64,000 nt of DNA from Niabella sp. (GTDB lineage Bacteria > Bacteroidota > Bacteroidia > Chitinophagales > Chitinophagaceae): NCBI RefSeq assembly GCF_030150205.1, contig NZ_JASLGT010000018.1, forward strand, positions 8,949 through 72,948. The letters run 5' to 3'. This document shows, in pieces, positions 24,027 to 31,439 of the stretch (position 1 is its first letter; each line of letters begins with the position of its first letter). The notes beneath the pieces were generated by a model. The model was given only the letters and a program-made list of their open reading frames with translations, was not told the DNA's origin and made no database searches. The translations under genes were made by a program, and so were the position numbers.

Positions 24027-24034
24027 TACTTTTG
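24027..24034 (+). promoter_or_regulatory. -7 promoter element of rpsP
   Basis: TACTTTTG matches TAnnTTTG and lies 64 bp before the rpsP ATG. A good -33 TTTG at the right spacing is not obvious. Confidence 0.45.
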
Positions 24035-24098
24035 GTGCCCCATATAAGGTGTATGGGAATAAATATTTTTTTTTAAAAGCCTTAAATTTCTATTTAAA

Positions 24099-24554
24099 AT
24101 GGCAGCTAAGATTAGATTGCAAAGACATGGGTCAAAGAAGAGACCCTTCTACTTTATCGTAGTAGCGGACGCTAGAAGCCCCCGTGATGGTAAATTCATC
24201 CAAAAATTAGGTACGTACAATCCTCTGACTATTCCTGCTACAATTGAACTGGATCGTCAGAAAGCACTGGAATGGCTGAATAAAGGAGCAACTCCTACAG
24301 ACACTGTGCGTCGTATTTTAAGCTTTAAAGGTGTATTATACCTGAAACACTTATTACGTGGTGTAAAACTGGGACTGTTTGATGAAGCTGCTGCGATGCA
24401 GAAATTCACCGCCTGGAGTGCAGAGCATGACGAGCAAATTAAAAAACGTACTGCAAAAGCGATTGAAGAAAGAAAAGCTAAACGCAGAGTGGCCAGCGCT
24501 GCTCCGCGCAGAACTGCTGCTCCTGAAGCAAACGCTGAAGGCAACGGAGAATAA
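24099..24554 (+). CDS. rpsP: 30S ribosomal protein S16
   Basis: This is an essential 30S assembly protein. The first ~85 residues are the canonical S16 domain: MAAKIRLQRHGSKKRPFYFI, ADARSPRDGKFIQKLGTYNP and ALEWLNKGATPTDTVRRIL. The protein is 151 residues, against ~80-90 in many bacteria. The extra C-terminal part is a charged, Ala-rich tail (KRTAKAIEERKAKRRVASAA), a feature of Bacteroidota S16. It is followed by a strong terminator and then rimM. Confidence 0.96.
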   Translation: MAAKIRLQRHGSKKRPFYFIVVADARSPRDGKFIQKLGTYNPLTIPATIELDRQKALEWLNKGATPTDTVRRILSFKGVLYLKHLLRGVKLGLFDEAAAMQKFTAWSAEHDEQIKKRTAKAIEERKAKRRVASAAPRRTAAPEANAEGNGE

Positions 24555-24578
24555 TAGTAGAAAAATGATTCTTAAAAT

Positions 24579-24605
24579 AAAAAGCGGCTCAGGGCCGCTT
24601 TTTAT
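24579..24605 (+). terminator. Intrinsic terminator between rpsP and rimM
   Basis: AAAAAGCGGC (24579-24588), loop TCAGG, GCCGCTTTTT (24594-24603): a perfect 10-bp stem ending in T5. It would make rpsP transcripts mostly monocistronic and reduce read-through to rimM, 25 bp further on. Confidence 0.88.
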
Positions 24606-24628
24606 TTATTCGACAACCGTGTATAACA

Positions 24629-25150
24629 GTGAAACAGGAAGACTATATCAGCATTGGAAAAATTGCAGGCGTCTACGGACTTAAAGGAGAGGTGATCCTT
24701 CAACATGCGTTGGGCGATACATCGTTTGAGGGGCTGCAGCAGCTTTTTATTAAAGATGCCACGGGAAGCTTCTTACCCTGGTTTGTGGAAGGGGTGCGTA
24801 AAAAGAATGAGGAAGAAGCGTACATAAAGCTGGAAGACGTGCAAACACCCGAAGCTGCAAAGCCGTTGCTGCGGAAGGAAGTATGGTTCAGCGGCGCCGA
24901 TTTTAAACGCTATGCTAATAAAAAAGCGCCGATCAGTCTTTTGGGGTATACCGTAAAAGACGGGAAGCAGGTGCTGGGTGTTATACAGGAAATCATTGAA
25001 CAGCCCCACCAGGTGCTCTGCCGGCTTACGGTGCGTGGTAAGGAAGTGCTGATTCCCCTGCATGAAGAAAGCCTGAAAAAGGTCGATCACCAGTACCGGA
25101 ATATTACCGTAAAATTGCCGGACGGGCTGCTGGAGATTTACCTGGGTTAA
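24629..25150 (+). CDS. rimM: 16S rRNA processing factor RimM
   Basis: The 173-residue protein starts at a GTG (24629). The N-terminal RimM beta-barrel has the signature ISIGKIAGVYGLKGEVIL; the C-terminal PRC-barrel half holds LLGYTVKDGKQVLGVIQEII and VLIPLHEESLKKVD. RimM binds S19 and helps mature the 30S head. In many bacteria the operon continues with trmD and rplS; here the gene ends by overlapping its stop codon (TTAA) with that of a convergent hydrolase gene, so it is terminal. Confidence 0.93.
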   Translation: MKQEDYISIGKIAGVYGLKGEVILQHALGDTSFEGLQQLFIKDATGSFLPWFVEGVRKKNEEEAYIKLEDVQTPEAAKPLLRKEVWFSGADFKRYANKKAPISLLGYTVKDGKQVLGVIQEIIEQPHQVLCRLTVRGKEVLIPLHEESLKKVDHQYRNITVKLPDGLLEIYLG

Positions 25151-26880
25151 AAACCGGCAACTGCTTTTGCAAGCCGCGCGTATCCCTCTTCATTGGGATG
25201 CAGTCCATCAGTAAACAACGCTTCATTAATTTTTCCGGAGGGCAGCAGCAGCAGTTTCCCGGGATCAGCAAATACAAACCGGCCTTTTTTAGCAACTGCC
25301 GCTAATTGTTTATTCAGGGATGCAATCCGTACTTCCGTATTTCTCCTGGGAAAAATACCTACAAGCTTTATGTTGGCCGTTGGTTGCCGTTGCCGGATCT
25401 GCTGCAGTAAAAAAGCCAGGCCGCTTACGATATCGGCATCCGTGTTGCCCCCGATATTATTGGTACCGATCATCAGTACAATGTTCTTTGCGGCAAATCC
25501 ATCCAGTTCTCCATGATACACCCGCCACAGCACATTTTCAATACGGTCCCAGCCAAACCCCATATTTTGAAAATTGCCCAGGTATTGGTTCCAGCTTTTT
25601 TCGCCTCTTGCTACATGTGCTTTGGGTTCACCGGCCCAGTAATGGGTAATGGAATTACCGATGATTACGTTTACCGGCGGGCGTTCCTGGATTAGCTCAA
25701 GCTCCTGTACATGTCTTTTTTTCCACTCGTATCCACCGGCCTCCCTGCGTTGGCTTACCGGCCTTGTGGTACCGGTTTTTCCTTCGGGCATTTTCAGCAG
25801 GGCGCGCAGCACCGGTTCATAGGCATCTGCATAGGCCTGCATGCCCAGGTCGTTCGGATGCACATAGTCTACGGTGCCATCCACCGGGAACCGGATGGAA
25901 TCCCGTGTAAGATAGTAGAGGTCCCGGATGCCCTGCTTCTTTAGTTCGGTATAGGCCTTCCATTGCGTGGCATTCAGCTGTTGCCATACCGCGGCCCGTG
26001 TAGAGTCGGTTTGATCATTAAAATACCCGATATGATCTGTAAGCAGGATGGGCGCTTTATGATTTTTACGGATGGCTTTTACGCCATAAAGCACCCGGTT
26101 ATACACTTCATCCTGCGAAAGTGCGCCCATATTGGGGAGGCAGTCAAATACATAGGCCGCGGCATCCTGCTCATTGATCAGGTCCACTACGGCTTTTTCA
26201 AACGGACCGTTCCCGGAGAAGGCCAGGTTGATCACCGGGTAATCGAGCTTGCGCGATAAAATATTCGTCCAGCCCATTGCCGGCCGGGATGCACATCCGC
26301 CCTGGGCGATCGAGGTTCCGTAAACAATCACCGGTTTTTCTTTTAGTACCGGGATGAATTCGAAATAAGCATTTTCGGGTACGCCTATTTCCATCCATTT
26401 TACACTGTTATAAAGGGGCAGGAACAAGCGGTATTCAAATCCCTTTTTATGATAGCGGCTGGCAAAAAGATGCTGATACTGGTAGCGGATCGTATCCGAA
26501 AAATCATAGGAGCCCCAGGCCCGTTTCCAGTTGCCGTCCTCATCAATGGCATACAGATCAACTCCGGAAACACCCGTGGCGGGCATATGGTTCATGGCAA
26601 ATGCGCCGGCCACACTATAGCGGATGGTAATTTCAGGCGCATTGGTATAGAAATGGATACTGAGACCGGCCGCGTTTTTTGAAAGGTTCCAAACGGCCTT
26701 ACGTACCGCCGTTTCAGCCCGTTGCGGCAAGCGGGTAAAGGAACGGCCGATCTCATCCGTCCATCCCTGGTTTTGAATTACGGGTGCTGTTGCGGTTAAC
26801 GGGTTATACCATTTTGTTTGGGCAATGGTAGCAAGGCTTAGTAAGGCGAGCAGGCAAGTCGTGATTAAGCGTGCGATCAT
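25147..26880 (-). CDS. Exported protein with two SGNH/GDSL hydrolase domains
   Basis: The 577-residue protein has a signal peptide (MIARLITTCLLALLSLATIAQ). A beta-sandwich part (~22-180) precedes a first SGNH domain: nucleophile S190 in VIVYGTSIAQGG, the NGPFEKAVVD element, and the D/H pair near 338-341 in VDYVHPNDLG. A second, complete SGNH domain follows: S410 in VIIGNSITHYW, MIGTNN near 470, and D558/H561 in FTDGLHPNEEGY. Such esterases remove acetyl or acyl groups from polysaccharides; two full catalytic sets in one chain suggest two different ester positions. The stop overlaps the rimM stop by 4 bp. Confidence 0.88.
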   Translation of the reverse strand: MIARLITTCLLALLSLATIAQTKWYNPLTATAPVIQNQGWTDEIGRSFTRLPQRAETAVRKAVWNLSKNAAGLSIHFYTNAPEITIRYSVAGAFAMNHMPATGVSGVDLYAIDEDGNWKRAWGSYDFSDTIRYQYQHLFASRYHKKGFEYRLFLPLYNSVKWMEIGVPENAYFEFIPVLKEKPVIVYGTSIAQGGCASRPAMGWTNILSRKLDYPVINLAFSGNGPFEKAVVDLINEQDAAAYVFDCLPNMGALSQDEVYNRVLYGVKAIRKNHKAPILLTDHIGYFNDQTDSTRAAVWQQLNATQWKAYTELKKQGIRDLYYLTRDSIRFPVDGTVDYVHPNDLGMQAYADAYEPVLRALLKMPEGKTGTTRPVSQRREAGGYEWKKRHVQELELIQERPPVNVIIGNSITHYWAGEPKAHVARGEKSWNQYLGNFQNMGFGWDRIENVLWRVYHGELDGFAAKNIVLMIGTNNIGGNTDADIVSGLAFLLQQIRQRQPTANIKLVGIFPRRNTEVRIASLNKQLAAVAKKGRFVFADPGKLLLLPSGKINEALFTDGLHPNEEGYARLAKAVAGF

Positions 26881-27085
26881 TTATTGATTTTTTAAATTAG
26901 AACCGGATGTCTGAAAAGGATGCATCGTTATGGAGGTCAATCCGGCATCTAAAATAATGTATTATAATCAAAAGAGCGTAATCGCCGGCTGGCCGGTTAG
27001 GAGAATGGGCCCATATACAACAAGGGCCATGCGTATTCTGCACAGCCCTTATTTGCAATTGCACCAACCGGTGCCAAAGCCGTTG
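26881..27085. other. Intergenic gap, nothing recognised
   Basis: About 205 bp between two minus-strand genes. Short open frames have no coding signature, and no clear promoter or hairpin was seen. Confidence 0.4.
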
Positions 27086-27982
27086 CTATTTTTTCAGAAC
27101 CACCGTGGGTAATTTCACTTCTTTACCCGGTGTTACCACCACATTGTTGATCGTCGTGTCTTTGTATCCGTTTGTAGACTGGTACCACACCTTGTACGTA
27201 CCGGCTTTGAGACCCCGGATCTTAAATGATCCTTCCCGTTTATCGGGCAATGCGGTGGCCGTATCGGTACCATTAATGGCTTTAACAAGGGCTGCCGCAT
27301 CCGCAGGCAGTACCTTGCCTTCAATTTTTCCGGACTTCCGGTCGCAGAACGCTTTTAATACCGGCAACAGGTAATATTTGCCATTTCTTTCGATGATGGA
27401 CCGGCCCAGGTCAAAGTCGATCCAGACTTTTACTCCGGAGATCTTCTGGTTGTCGTCATCCTCATCACGGTCTTCTTTACGGAGTTTTATATATACATAG
27501 TTCTTTTTGTTGGCATCATTAACGAGGGTAAGCGGATACTTTGTGCCTCCGTTCATCAGGTAGCTGCCATCACCCAATTGAATGCGGATCTTCCGCACCG
27601 TACCATTTACATTCGCCTGTGCCACCAGCGAATCCAGTCCGTTCCTTAATTTTAAAACATCATATAACCCGGGGACAACATTTAAATTCGTCCATTTTCC
27701 ATATTGATCATGATCGTTCACCCGCTTATCATAGTCATTATGATCGTCATCCTGGTCTCCGTAGTGGTCGTCGTTTTTATGGGTGCTGGAGTCGATTTTT
27801 GCTTCAATGGAAACAATATCAATGAATACAGCGTCATAATTTACGGGAGCGTCCGTCAGGTAAACAGAGAATGTGTTGGGGCCGGTTGCCTGGTTACCGG
27901 TTTGAGAATCGTTTTTATTGCAGGAAATCATCAGAAAACTGCCTAAACCCACAAGGGCGGCAGTTAAAAAAGTTTGCTTCAT
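27086..27982 (-). CDS. DUF4382 lipoprotein with an Asp/His-rich loop
   Basis: The start is the ATG at 27982, giving 298 residues with a lipoprotein signal (LVGLGSFLMISC, C21). The N-terminal domain has the DUF4382 pattern TFSVYLTDAPVNYDAVFIDI, with RKIRIQLGDGSYLM and VWIDFDLGRSI later. Residues ~68-94 form a striking Asp/His-rich stretch (HKNDDHYGDQDDDHNDYDK and the following RVNDHDQ), which could bind divalent cations. The C-terminal ~70 residues resemble an Ig-like carboxypeptidase regulatory repeat (SFKIRGLKAGTYKVWYQSTN, VVVTPGKEVKLPTV). The function is unknown; it is probably anchored to the outer membrane. A four-site GTAC array lies upstream (28087-28141). Confidence 0.8.
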   Translation of the reverse strand: MKQTFLTAALVGLGSFLMISCNKNDSQTGNQATGPNTFSVYLTDAPVNYDAVFIDIVSIEAKIDSSTHKNDDHYGDQDDDHNDYDKRVNDHDQYGKWTNLNVVPGLYDVLKLRNGLDSLVAQANVNGTVRKIRIQLGDGSYLMNGGTKYPLTLVNDANKKNYVYIKLRKEDRDEDDDNQKISGVKVWIDFDLGRSIIERNGKYYLLPVLKAFCDRKSGKIEGKVLPADAAALVKAINGTDTATALPDKREGSFKIRGLKAGTYKVWYQSTNGYKDTTINNVVVTPGKEVKLPTVVLKK

Positions 27983-28086
27983 AACACAGATTTTATAGAT
28001 GGGTTTAAACCTTAAACCGAAGTTGGGCGGGTAAGATGAAGATTTAATGAAGCGCAGGTAAACGGATCCGCATTGAAGCGGCGAAG

Positions 28087-28141
28087 TTGTGTACAAAAGA
28101 TTTGTGTACAAGAATTTTGTACACAAAAAAGCTGTACACAA
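28087..28141. promoter_or_regulatory. Array of four GTAC-centred sites with dyad symmetry
   Basis: TGTGTACA occurs at 28088-28095 and 28103-28110, and its reverse, TGTACACA, at 28118-28125 and 28133-28140. The GTAC centres are spaced 15, 13 and 15 bp, and the whole array is an inverted repeat centred near 28114. It lies ~105-160 bp upstream of the DUF4382 lipoprotein start and ~260 bp upstream of the DinB-family gene. It could be a multi-site operator, or a 15-bp tandem repeat with no function. Confidence 0.5.
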
Positions 28142-28403
28142 AAAAGGAACGAACCGATTTGGTTACAAAATCACAGCCGCAAAAAAAACTGTAAACAAGG
28201 TCAGATCCTGCCGGCTCTTATCCGGGATAGACAGGTTTTTATATTTGAATCTCAAAAAAATCCAAAAAATGGTCTGAAAGCTTGTTTATACAACCTGTTA
28301 AAATAGTTGTGTTATATTTTTTATAGCGCCCTTCCCGCCGGCGGGAGTGAAGAAATGGAGTATCTTGTAGCTGATTTTTTAACGCCCATCTAAAATAAGC
28401 ACT
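28142..28403. other. Intergenic region before the DinB-family gene
   Basis: AT-rich, with no gene seen. It includes a perfect 14-nt palindrome TCCCGCCGGCGGGA at 28333-28346, similar in style to the palindrome at 59456-59469 and the hairpin at 22178-22194. Confidence 0.45.
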
Positions 28404-28871
28404 ATGAAGAAAACAGATTTGATTGCACAGCATCTGACAGATGTGCATCTGGGAAACAACTGGACCAGCGTGGCCATTGCCGATACGATCCATGACATTG
28501 ACTGGAAGGAAGCATTTGCGCCGGTGCCTTTTTCAGTCAATACCATCGCGTCGTTGCTAAACCATATTGCCTACTGGAATGGGATTGTTGCTGAGCGGGG
28601 CAGGGGATTAATGCCGGTTATTGCGGTGCACAATGGATTTGATGTACCGGAAGCCGCTCCGGAGCATTGGGAAACGTTGAAAACGGCACTGTTCCGGTCG
28701 GCGCAGGACCTGGCAGCCGTGATCCGTGGTTTTGACGAAGAAAAACTGGACGCCCCGGTGCTGCCGGAACATTCCAGCGCCTATAAAAACTTCCAGGGAC
28801 AGGTGGAGCATGCCCATTACCACCTGGGGCAGATCGTGATGATCAAAAAATACCTCCGGTCGGTTGATTAA
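28404..28871 (+). CDS. DinB-family putative metal-dependent protein
   Basis: The 155-residue protein has the four-helix DinB/YfiT layout. The probable metal ligands are visible: a His in SLLNHIAYWNG (~residue 53) and two in EHAHYHLGQIVMI (~136-140). Family members include thiol-dependent transferases and damage-inducible proteins, but the activity of most is unknown. It ends in a 4-bp overlapping stop (TTAA) with a convergent lipoprotein gene. Note that it is unrelated to the DNA polymerase IV gene dinB nearby. Confidence 0.85.
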   Translation: MKKTDLIAQHLTDVHLGNNWTSVAIADTIHDIDWKEAFAPVPFSVNTIASLLNHIAYWNGIVAERGRGLMPVIAVHNGFDVPEAAPEHWETLKTALFRSAQDLAAVIRGFDEEKLDAPVLPEHSSAYKNFQGQVEHAHYHLGQIVMIKKYLRSVD

Positions 28872-29203
28872 AGATTCCTGCAGGTAGCCAGGATCTTTGT
28901 ATCGGTTACTTCCGCCCAATTCGCCACCCGTACGGTATCGCCTTTGCAGGTAAAACCATATTGTGGCGGAGCGATATCGCAGTTTACACAGCTGATGCTG
29001 GTATAATACAGTACCGTGTCTTTGTAAATGCCTTTTCCCAAATAATGTTTGAATTCGGGGCTGCAGCTGGATAGGGGCATCCATTCTTTTTGGGCTTTTG
29101 CAATCCAGAATTCATCGCAGTTTTTACTGCTGATGCTGCTTTTATGACAGGCAAGCAACGTTATTACAGCTGTTAGTAACGTGATTGGTTTGAGTATTTT
29201 CAT
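28868..29203 (-). CDS. Cys-rich small lipoprotein, function unknown
   Basis: From the ATG at 29203 the protein is 111 residues, starting MKILKPITLLTAVITLLAC, with the lipidated Cys at 19. The upstream ATG at 29251 would add a non-signal stretch. The mature part contains seven further cysteines (KNCDEFW, LSSCSPEF, ISCVNCDIAPP, FTCKGD, ATCRNL), which suggests disulfide bonds. No family is recognised. The stop overlaps that of the DinB-family gene. Confidence 0.7.
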   Translation of the reverse strand: MKILKPITLLTAVITLLACHKSSISSKNCDEFWIAKAQKEWMPLSSCSPEFKHYLGKGIYKDTVLYYTSISCVNCDIAPPQYGFTCKGDTVRVANWAEVTDTKILATCRNL

Positions 29204-29310
29204 TTGACGATCATTTGTATAGATATAAGTTGTAACGCGATAGAGGGGCAAAATGCAACATCCGGTAAATAAATCTTCAGGTATAGCATCCGGTTTTTAA
29301 CTTTGGAGAG

Positions 29311-30483
29311 GTGGCAGACCCGAAATCTTATATCGTTCATTTTGACCTGGATTCCTTTTTTGTGGCGGTAGAAATCCTGTTAGATCCTGCATTGAAAGGG
29401 AAACCGGTGATCGTAGGCGGCTCAGCAACCCGGGGCGTTGTATCTACCTGCAGCTATGAGGCCCGTAAATACGGAGTGCATTCCGCAATGCCCATGCAGC
29501 GTGCTATGCGGCTTTGTCCGCAGGCCATCGTATTGCGGGGTAACTATGAAAAATACAGCTACTATTCAAAACTGGTAACAGAAATCATTGCATCAAAAGT
29601 GCCGTTGTATCAAAAAGCTTCGATTGATGAGTTTTACTGCGATCTTACCGGTATGGACCGGTTCTTTGGGGTAAGCCGGTATACACGCCAGCTGCGGGAA
29701 TACATCATTAAGGAAACCAATCTGCCCATTTCCTGCGGATTGTCTTCTGCAAAATTTATCAGTAAAATGGCCACCAATGAAGCCAAGCCCAATGGCTTTT
29801 TAGAGGTGCCGCACGGGAAGGAAAAGGATTTTTTGTGGCCCCTGGGTATTGAAAAAATCAACGGTGTGGGCAAACAAACAGAGCAGCGGCTGCGGAAACT
29901 GGGGCTGCATACGATTAAAGATATTGCGCTTACACCCAAAGATTTGTTAATAAGTCAGCTGGGCAAATGGGGCGAAGATCTCTGGCGTAAGTCCCAGGGC
30001 ATCGGTAGCGGGGAGGTGGAAGGCCGCTGGGATCAGAAAAGTATGAGCCATGAAACTACTTTTCATGAAAACCAAACGGATGTAGATTTCCTGTATAAAA
30101 AACTCATTGCACTTACGGAACGGAATGCGTATGATCTGCGGCAGGACAATAAACTAACAGGGTGTATCACTGTAAAAATCCGCTACAGCGATTTTGAAAC
30201 CACCAACAGGCAGGAATCGATGGCTTACACAGCGCTGGATGATGAACTGATTCAAAAAGCAAAGGCGATCTTTGACAAATTTTACCAGAAAGGACGCCCG
30301 GTGCGCCTTATTGGCGTGCGTTTTAGCCAGCTGGCGGATGATGGCATGCAGATGAACTTATTCAACCGCCAGGATGAAAAAATGAACTTATACAAAGCCG
30401 TGGATGCCATTAAGAACCGCTTTGGAAAAGAAGCGGTTTCCAAAGCCGTTACCCGGAAAACGCCATCAACCGGTAAAAAATGA
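29311..30483 (+). CDS. dinB: DNA polymerase IV (Y-family)
   Basis: This error-prone translesion polymerase has 390 residues and starts at GTG 29311. The catalytic acidic residues are in place: D12 in VHFDLDSFFVAVE, D106 and E107 in ASIDEFYCDLTG. The steric gate/finger motif STCSYEARKYGV, the thumb helix-hairpin-helix KINGVGKQTEQRL and the little-finger ETTFHENQTD follow. Near the C-terminus QMNLF is a probable beta-clamp-binding motif. It lies 51 bp upstream of the SRP RNA. Confidence 0.95.
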   Translation: MADPKSYIVHFDLDSFFVAVEILLDPALKGKPVIVGGSATRGVVSTCSYEARKYGVHSAMPMQRAMRLCPQAIVLRGNYEKYSYYSKLVTEIIASKVPLYQKASIDEFYCDLTGMDRFFGVSRYTRQLREYIIKETNLPISCGLSSAKFISKMATNEAKPNGFLEVPHGKEKDFLWPLGIEKINGVGKQTEQRLRKLGLHTIKDIALTPKDLLISQLGKWGEDLWRKSQGIGSGEVEGRWDQKSMSHETTFHENQTDVDFLYKKLIALTERNAYDLRQDNKLTGCITVKIRYSDFETTNRQESMAYTALDDELIQKAKAIFDKFYQKGRPVRLIGVRFSQLADDGMQMNLFNRQDEKMNLYKAVDAIKNRFGKEAVSKAVTRKTPSTGKK

Positions 30484-30523
30484 TTTTCTTTTGACGATTC
30501 TTTTCCTTTTAACAGCTTTACCC

Positions 30524-30531
30524 TATATTTG
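30524..30531 (+). promoter_or_regulatory. -7 promoter element of the SRP RNA gene
   Basis: TATATTTG fits TAnnTTTG exactly and places the start at about 30537, the first base of the RNA terminal stem. A TTTG at 30490-30493 is too far (30 bp) to be a normal -33. Confidence 0.65.
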
Positions 30532-30536
30532 CGCCC

Positions 30537-30639
30537 GGCAGGTCTCATACGACCAGCTCCTACTGAATCTCCCCAGGGTCGGAAGACAGCAAGGATAGGT
30601 GGTTGTAGCGGTGCGATGTGAGTAGCCTGCCTTTTTTTT
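30537..30639 (+). ncRNA. ffs: Signal recognition particle RNA, small bacterial type (4.5S)
   Basis: The terminal stem is GGCAGG (30537-30542) with CCTGCC (30626-30631), followed by eight T (30632-30639) that end transcription. The apical domain carries the hallmark GGGTCGGAAGACAGCAAGG, with a GGAA tetraloop and the asymmetric A/C bulge region that binds the Ffh M domain. The length of about 100 nt fits the small form without an Alu domain. It guides membrane-protein targeting with Ffh/FtsY. Confidence 0.93.
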
Positions 30640-30761
30640 CTCTCCTTAATTTACCTAATTTTACAACTGGTTTTTGATTTGATTTCAATTAATAGGATTG
30701 AAGTCATACAGCTGTTACAAATCGTAAAGCGTATTTATTTTTTAATATAAAATCAGTTGTA

Positions 30762-31415
30762 ATGAAATTTTTTATTGATACAGCCAATCTCGACCAGATC
30801 AGGGAGGCCAATGAACTGGGAATCCTGGACGGAGTAACGACCAATCCCTCCCTGATGGCAAAAGAGGGAATCAAAGGGCATGATGCCATCATGAAGCACT
30901 ATAAGGATATCTGCGAAATGGTGGATGGCGATATTAGTGCAGAAGTGGTAAGCACCGAATTTAATGACATTGTTGAAGAAGGAAAGAAACTGGCTGCAAT
31001 TCACCCGAATATTGTTGTAAAAGTACCCATGATCAAAGATGGCGTAAAAGCGATCAAATGGTTCACCGATAATGGTATTAAAACCAATTGTACGCTGGTA
31101 TTTAATGCGGGGCAGGCGATTTTATGTGCCAAGGCTGGTGCAAAATATGTATCTCCGTTCGTGGGCCGCATCGACGACAGTGGCTGGGATGGTGTGCAGC
31201 TGGTAGAGCAGATCGTGCACATTTATAATATCCAGGGCTTTAAAACACAGGTACTGGCCGCTTCTATGCGTAGTGCCAATCATATTATCCGTTGTGCAGA
31301 AGTGGGCGCCCATGTGGTTACCAGTCCGCTGGATGCTATTCTGGGATTACTAAAGCATCCGCTTACAGACAGTGGGTTGGCTAAATTTTTAGATGATGCC
31401 AAGAAGCTTCAATAA
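30762..31415 (+). CDS. fsa: Fructose-6-phosphate aldolase / transaldolase-like (FSA/TalC family)
   Basis: The 217-residue TIM-barrel protein is the short transaldolase type. It opens MKFFIDTANLDQIREANELG and has GVTTNPSLMAKEG. The Schiff-base lysine is K87 in IVVKVPM, and SPFVGRIDDSGWDG forms the phosphate site. Family members either split fructose 6-phosphate into dihydroxyacetone and glyceraldehyde 3-phosphate or act as transaldolase; sequence alone does not decide. The leader of ~120 bp after the SRP RNA shows no hairpin. Confidence 0.9.
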   Translation: MKFFIDTANLDQIREANELGILDGVTTNPSLMAKEGIKGHDAIMKHYKDICEMVDGDISAEVVSTEFNDIVEEGKKLAAIHPNIVVKVPMIKDGVKAIKWFTDNGIKTNCTLVFNAGQAILCAKAGAKYVSPFVGRIDDSGWDGVQLVEQIVHIYNIQGFKTQVLAASMRSANHIIRCAEVGAHVVTSPLDAILGLLKHPLTDSGLAKFLDDAKKLQ

Positions 31416-31439
31416 ATTCGCGGAAAATAATATGCGCAA

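Noticed and set aside
28087..28141. CRISPR-like regular array
   Set aside because: Period is only 13-15 bp with no variable spacers and mirror symmetry; this is an operator or short tandem repeat, not CRISPR.
30640..30761. Additional RNA gene after the SRP RNA
   Set aside because: The stretch before fsa is plain AT-rich leader without stable hairpins or tRNA-like words.
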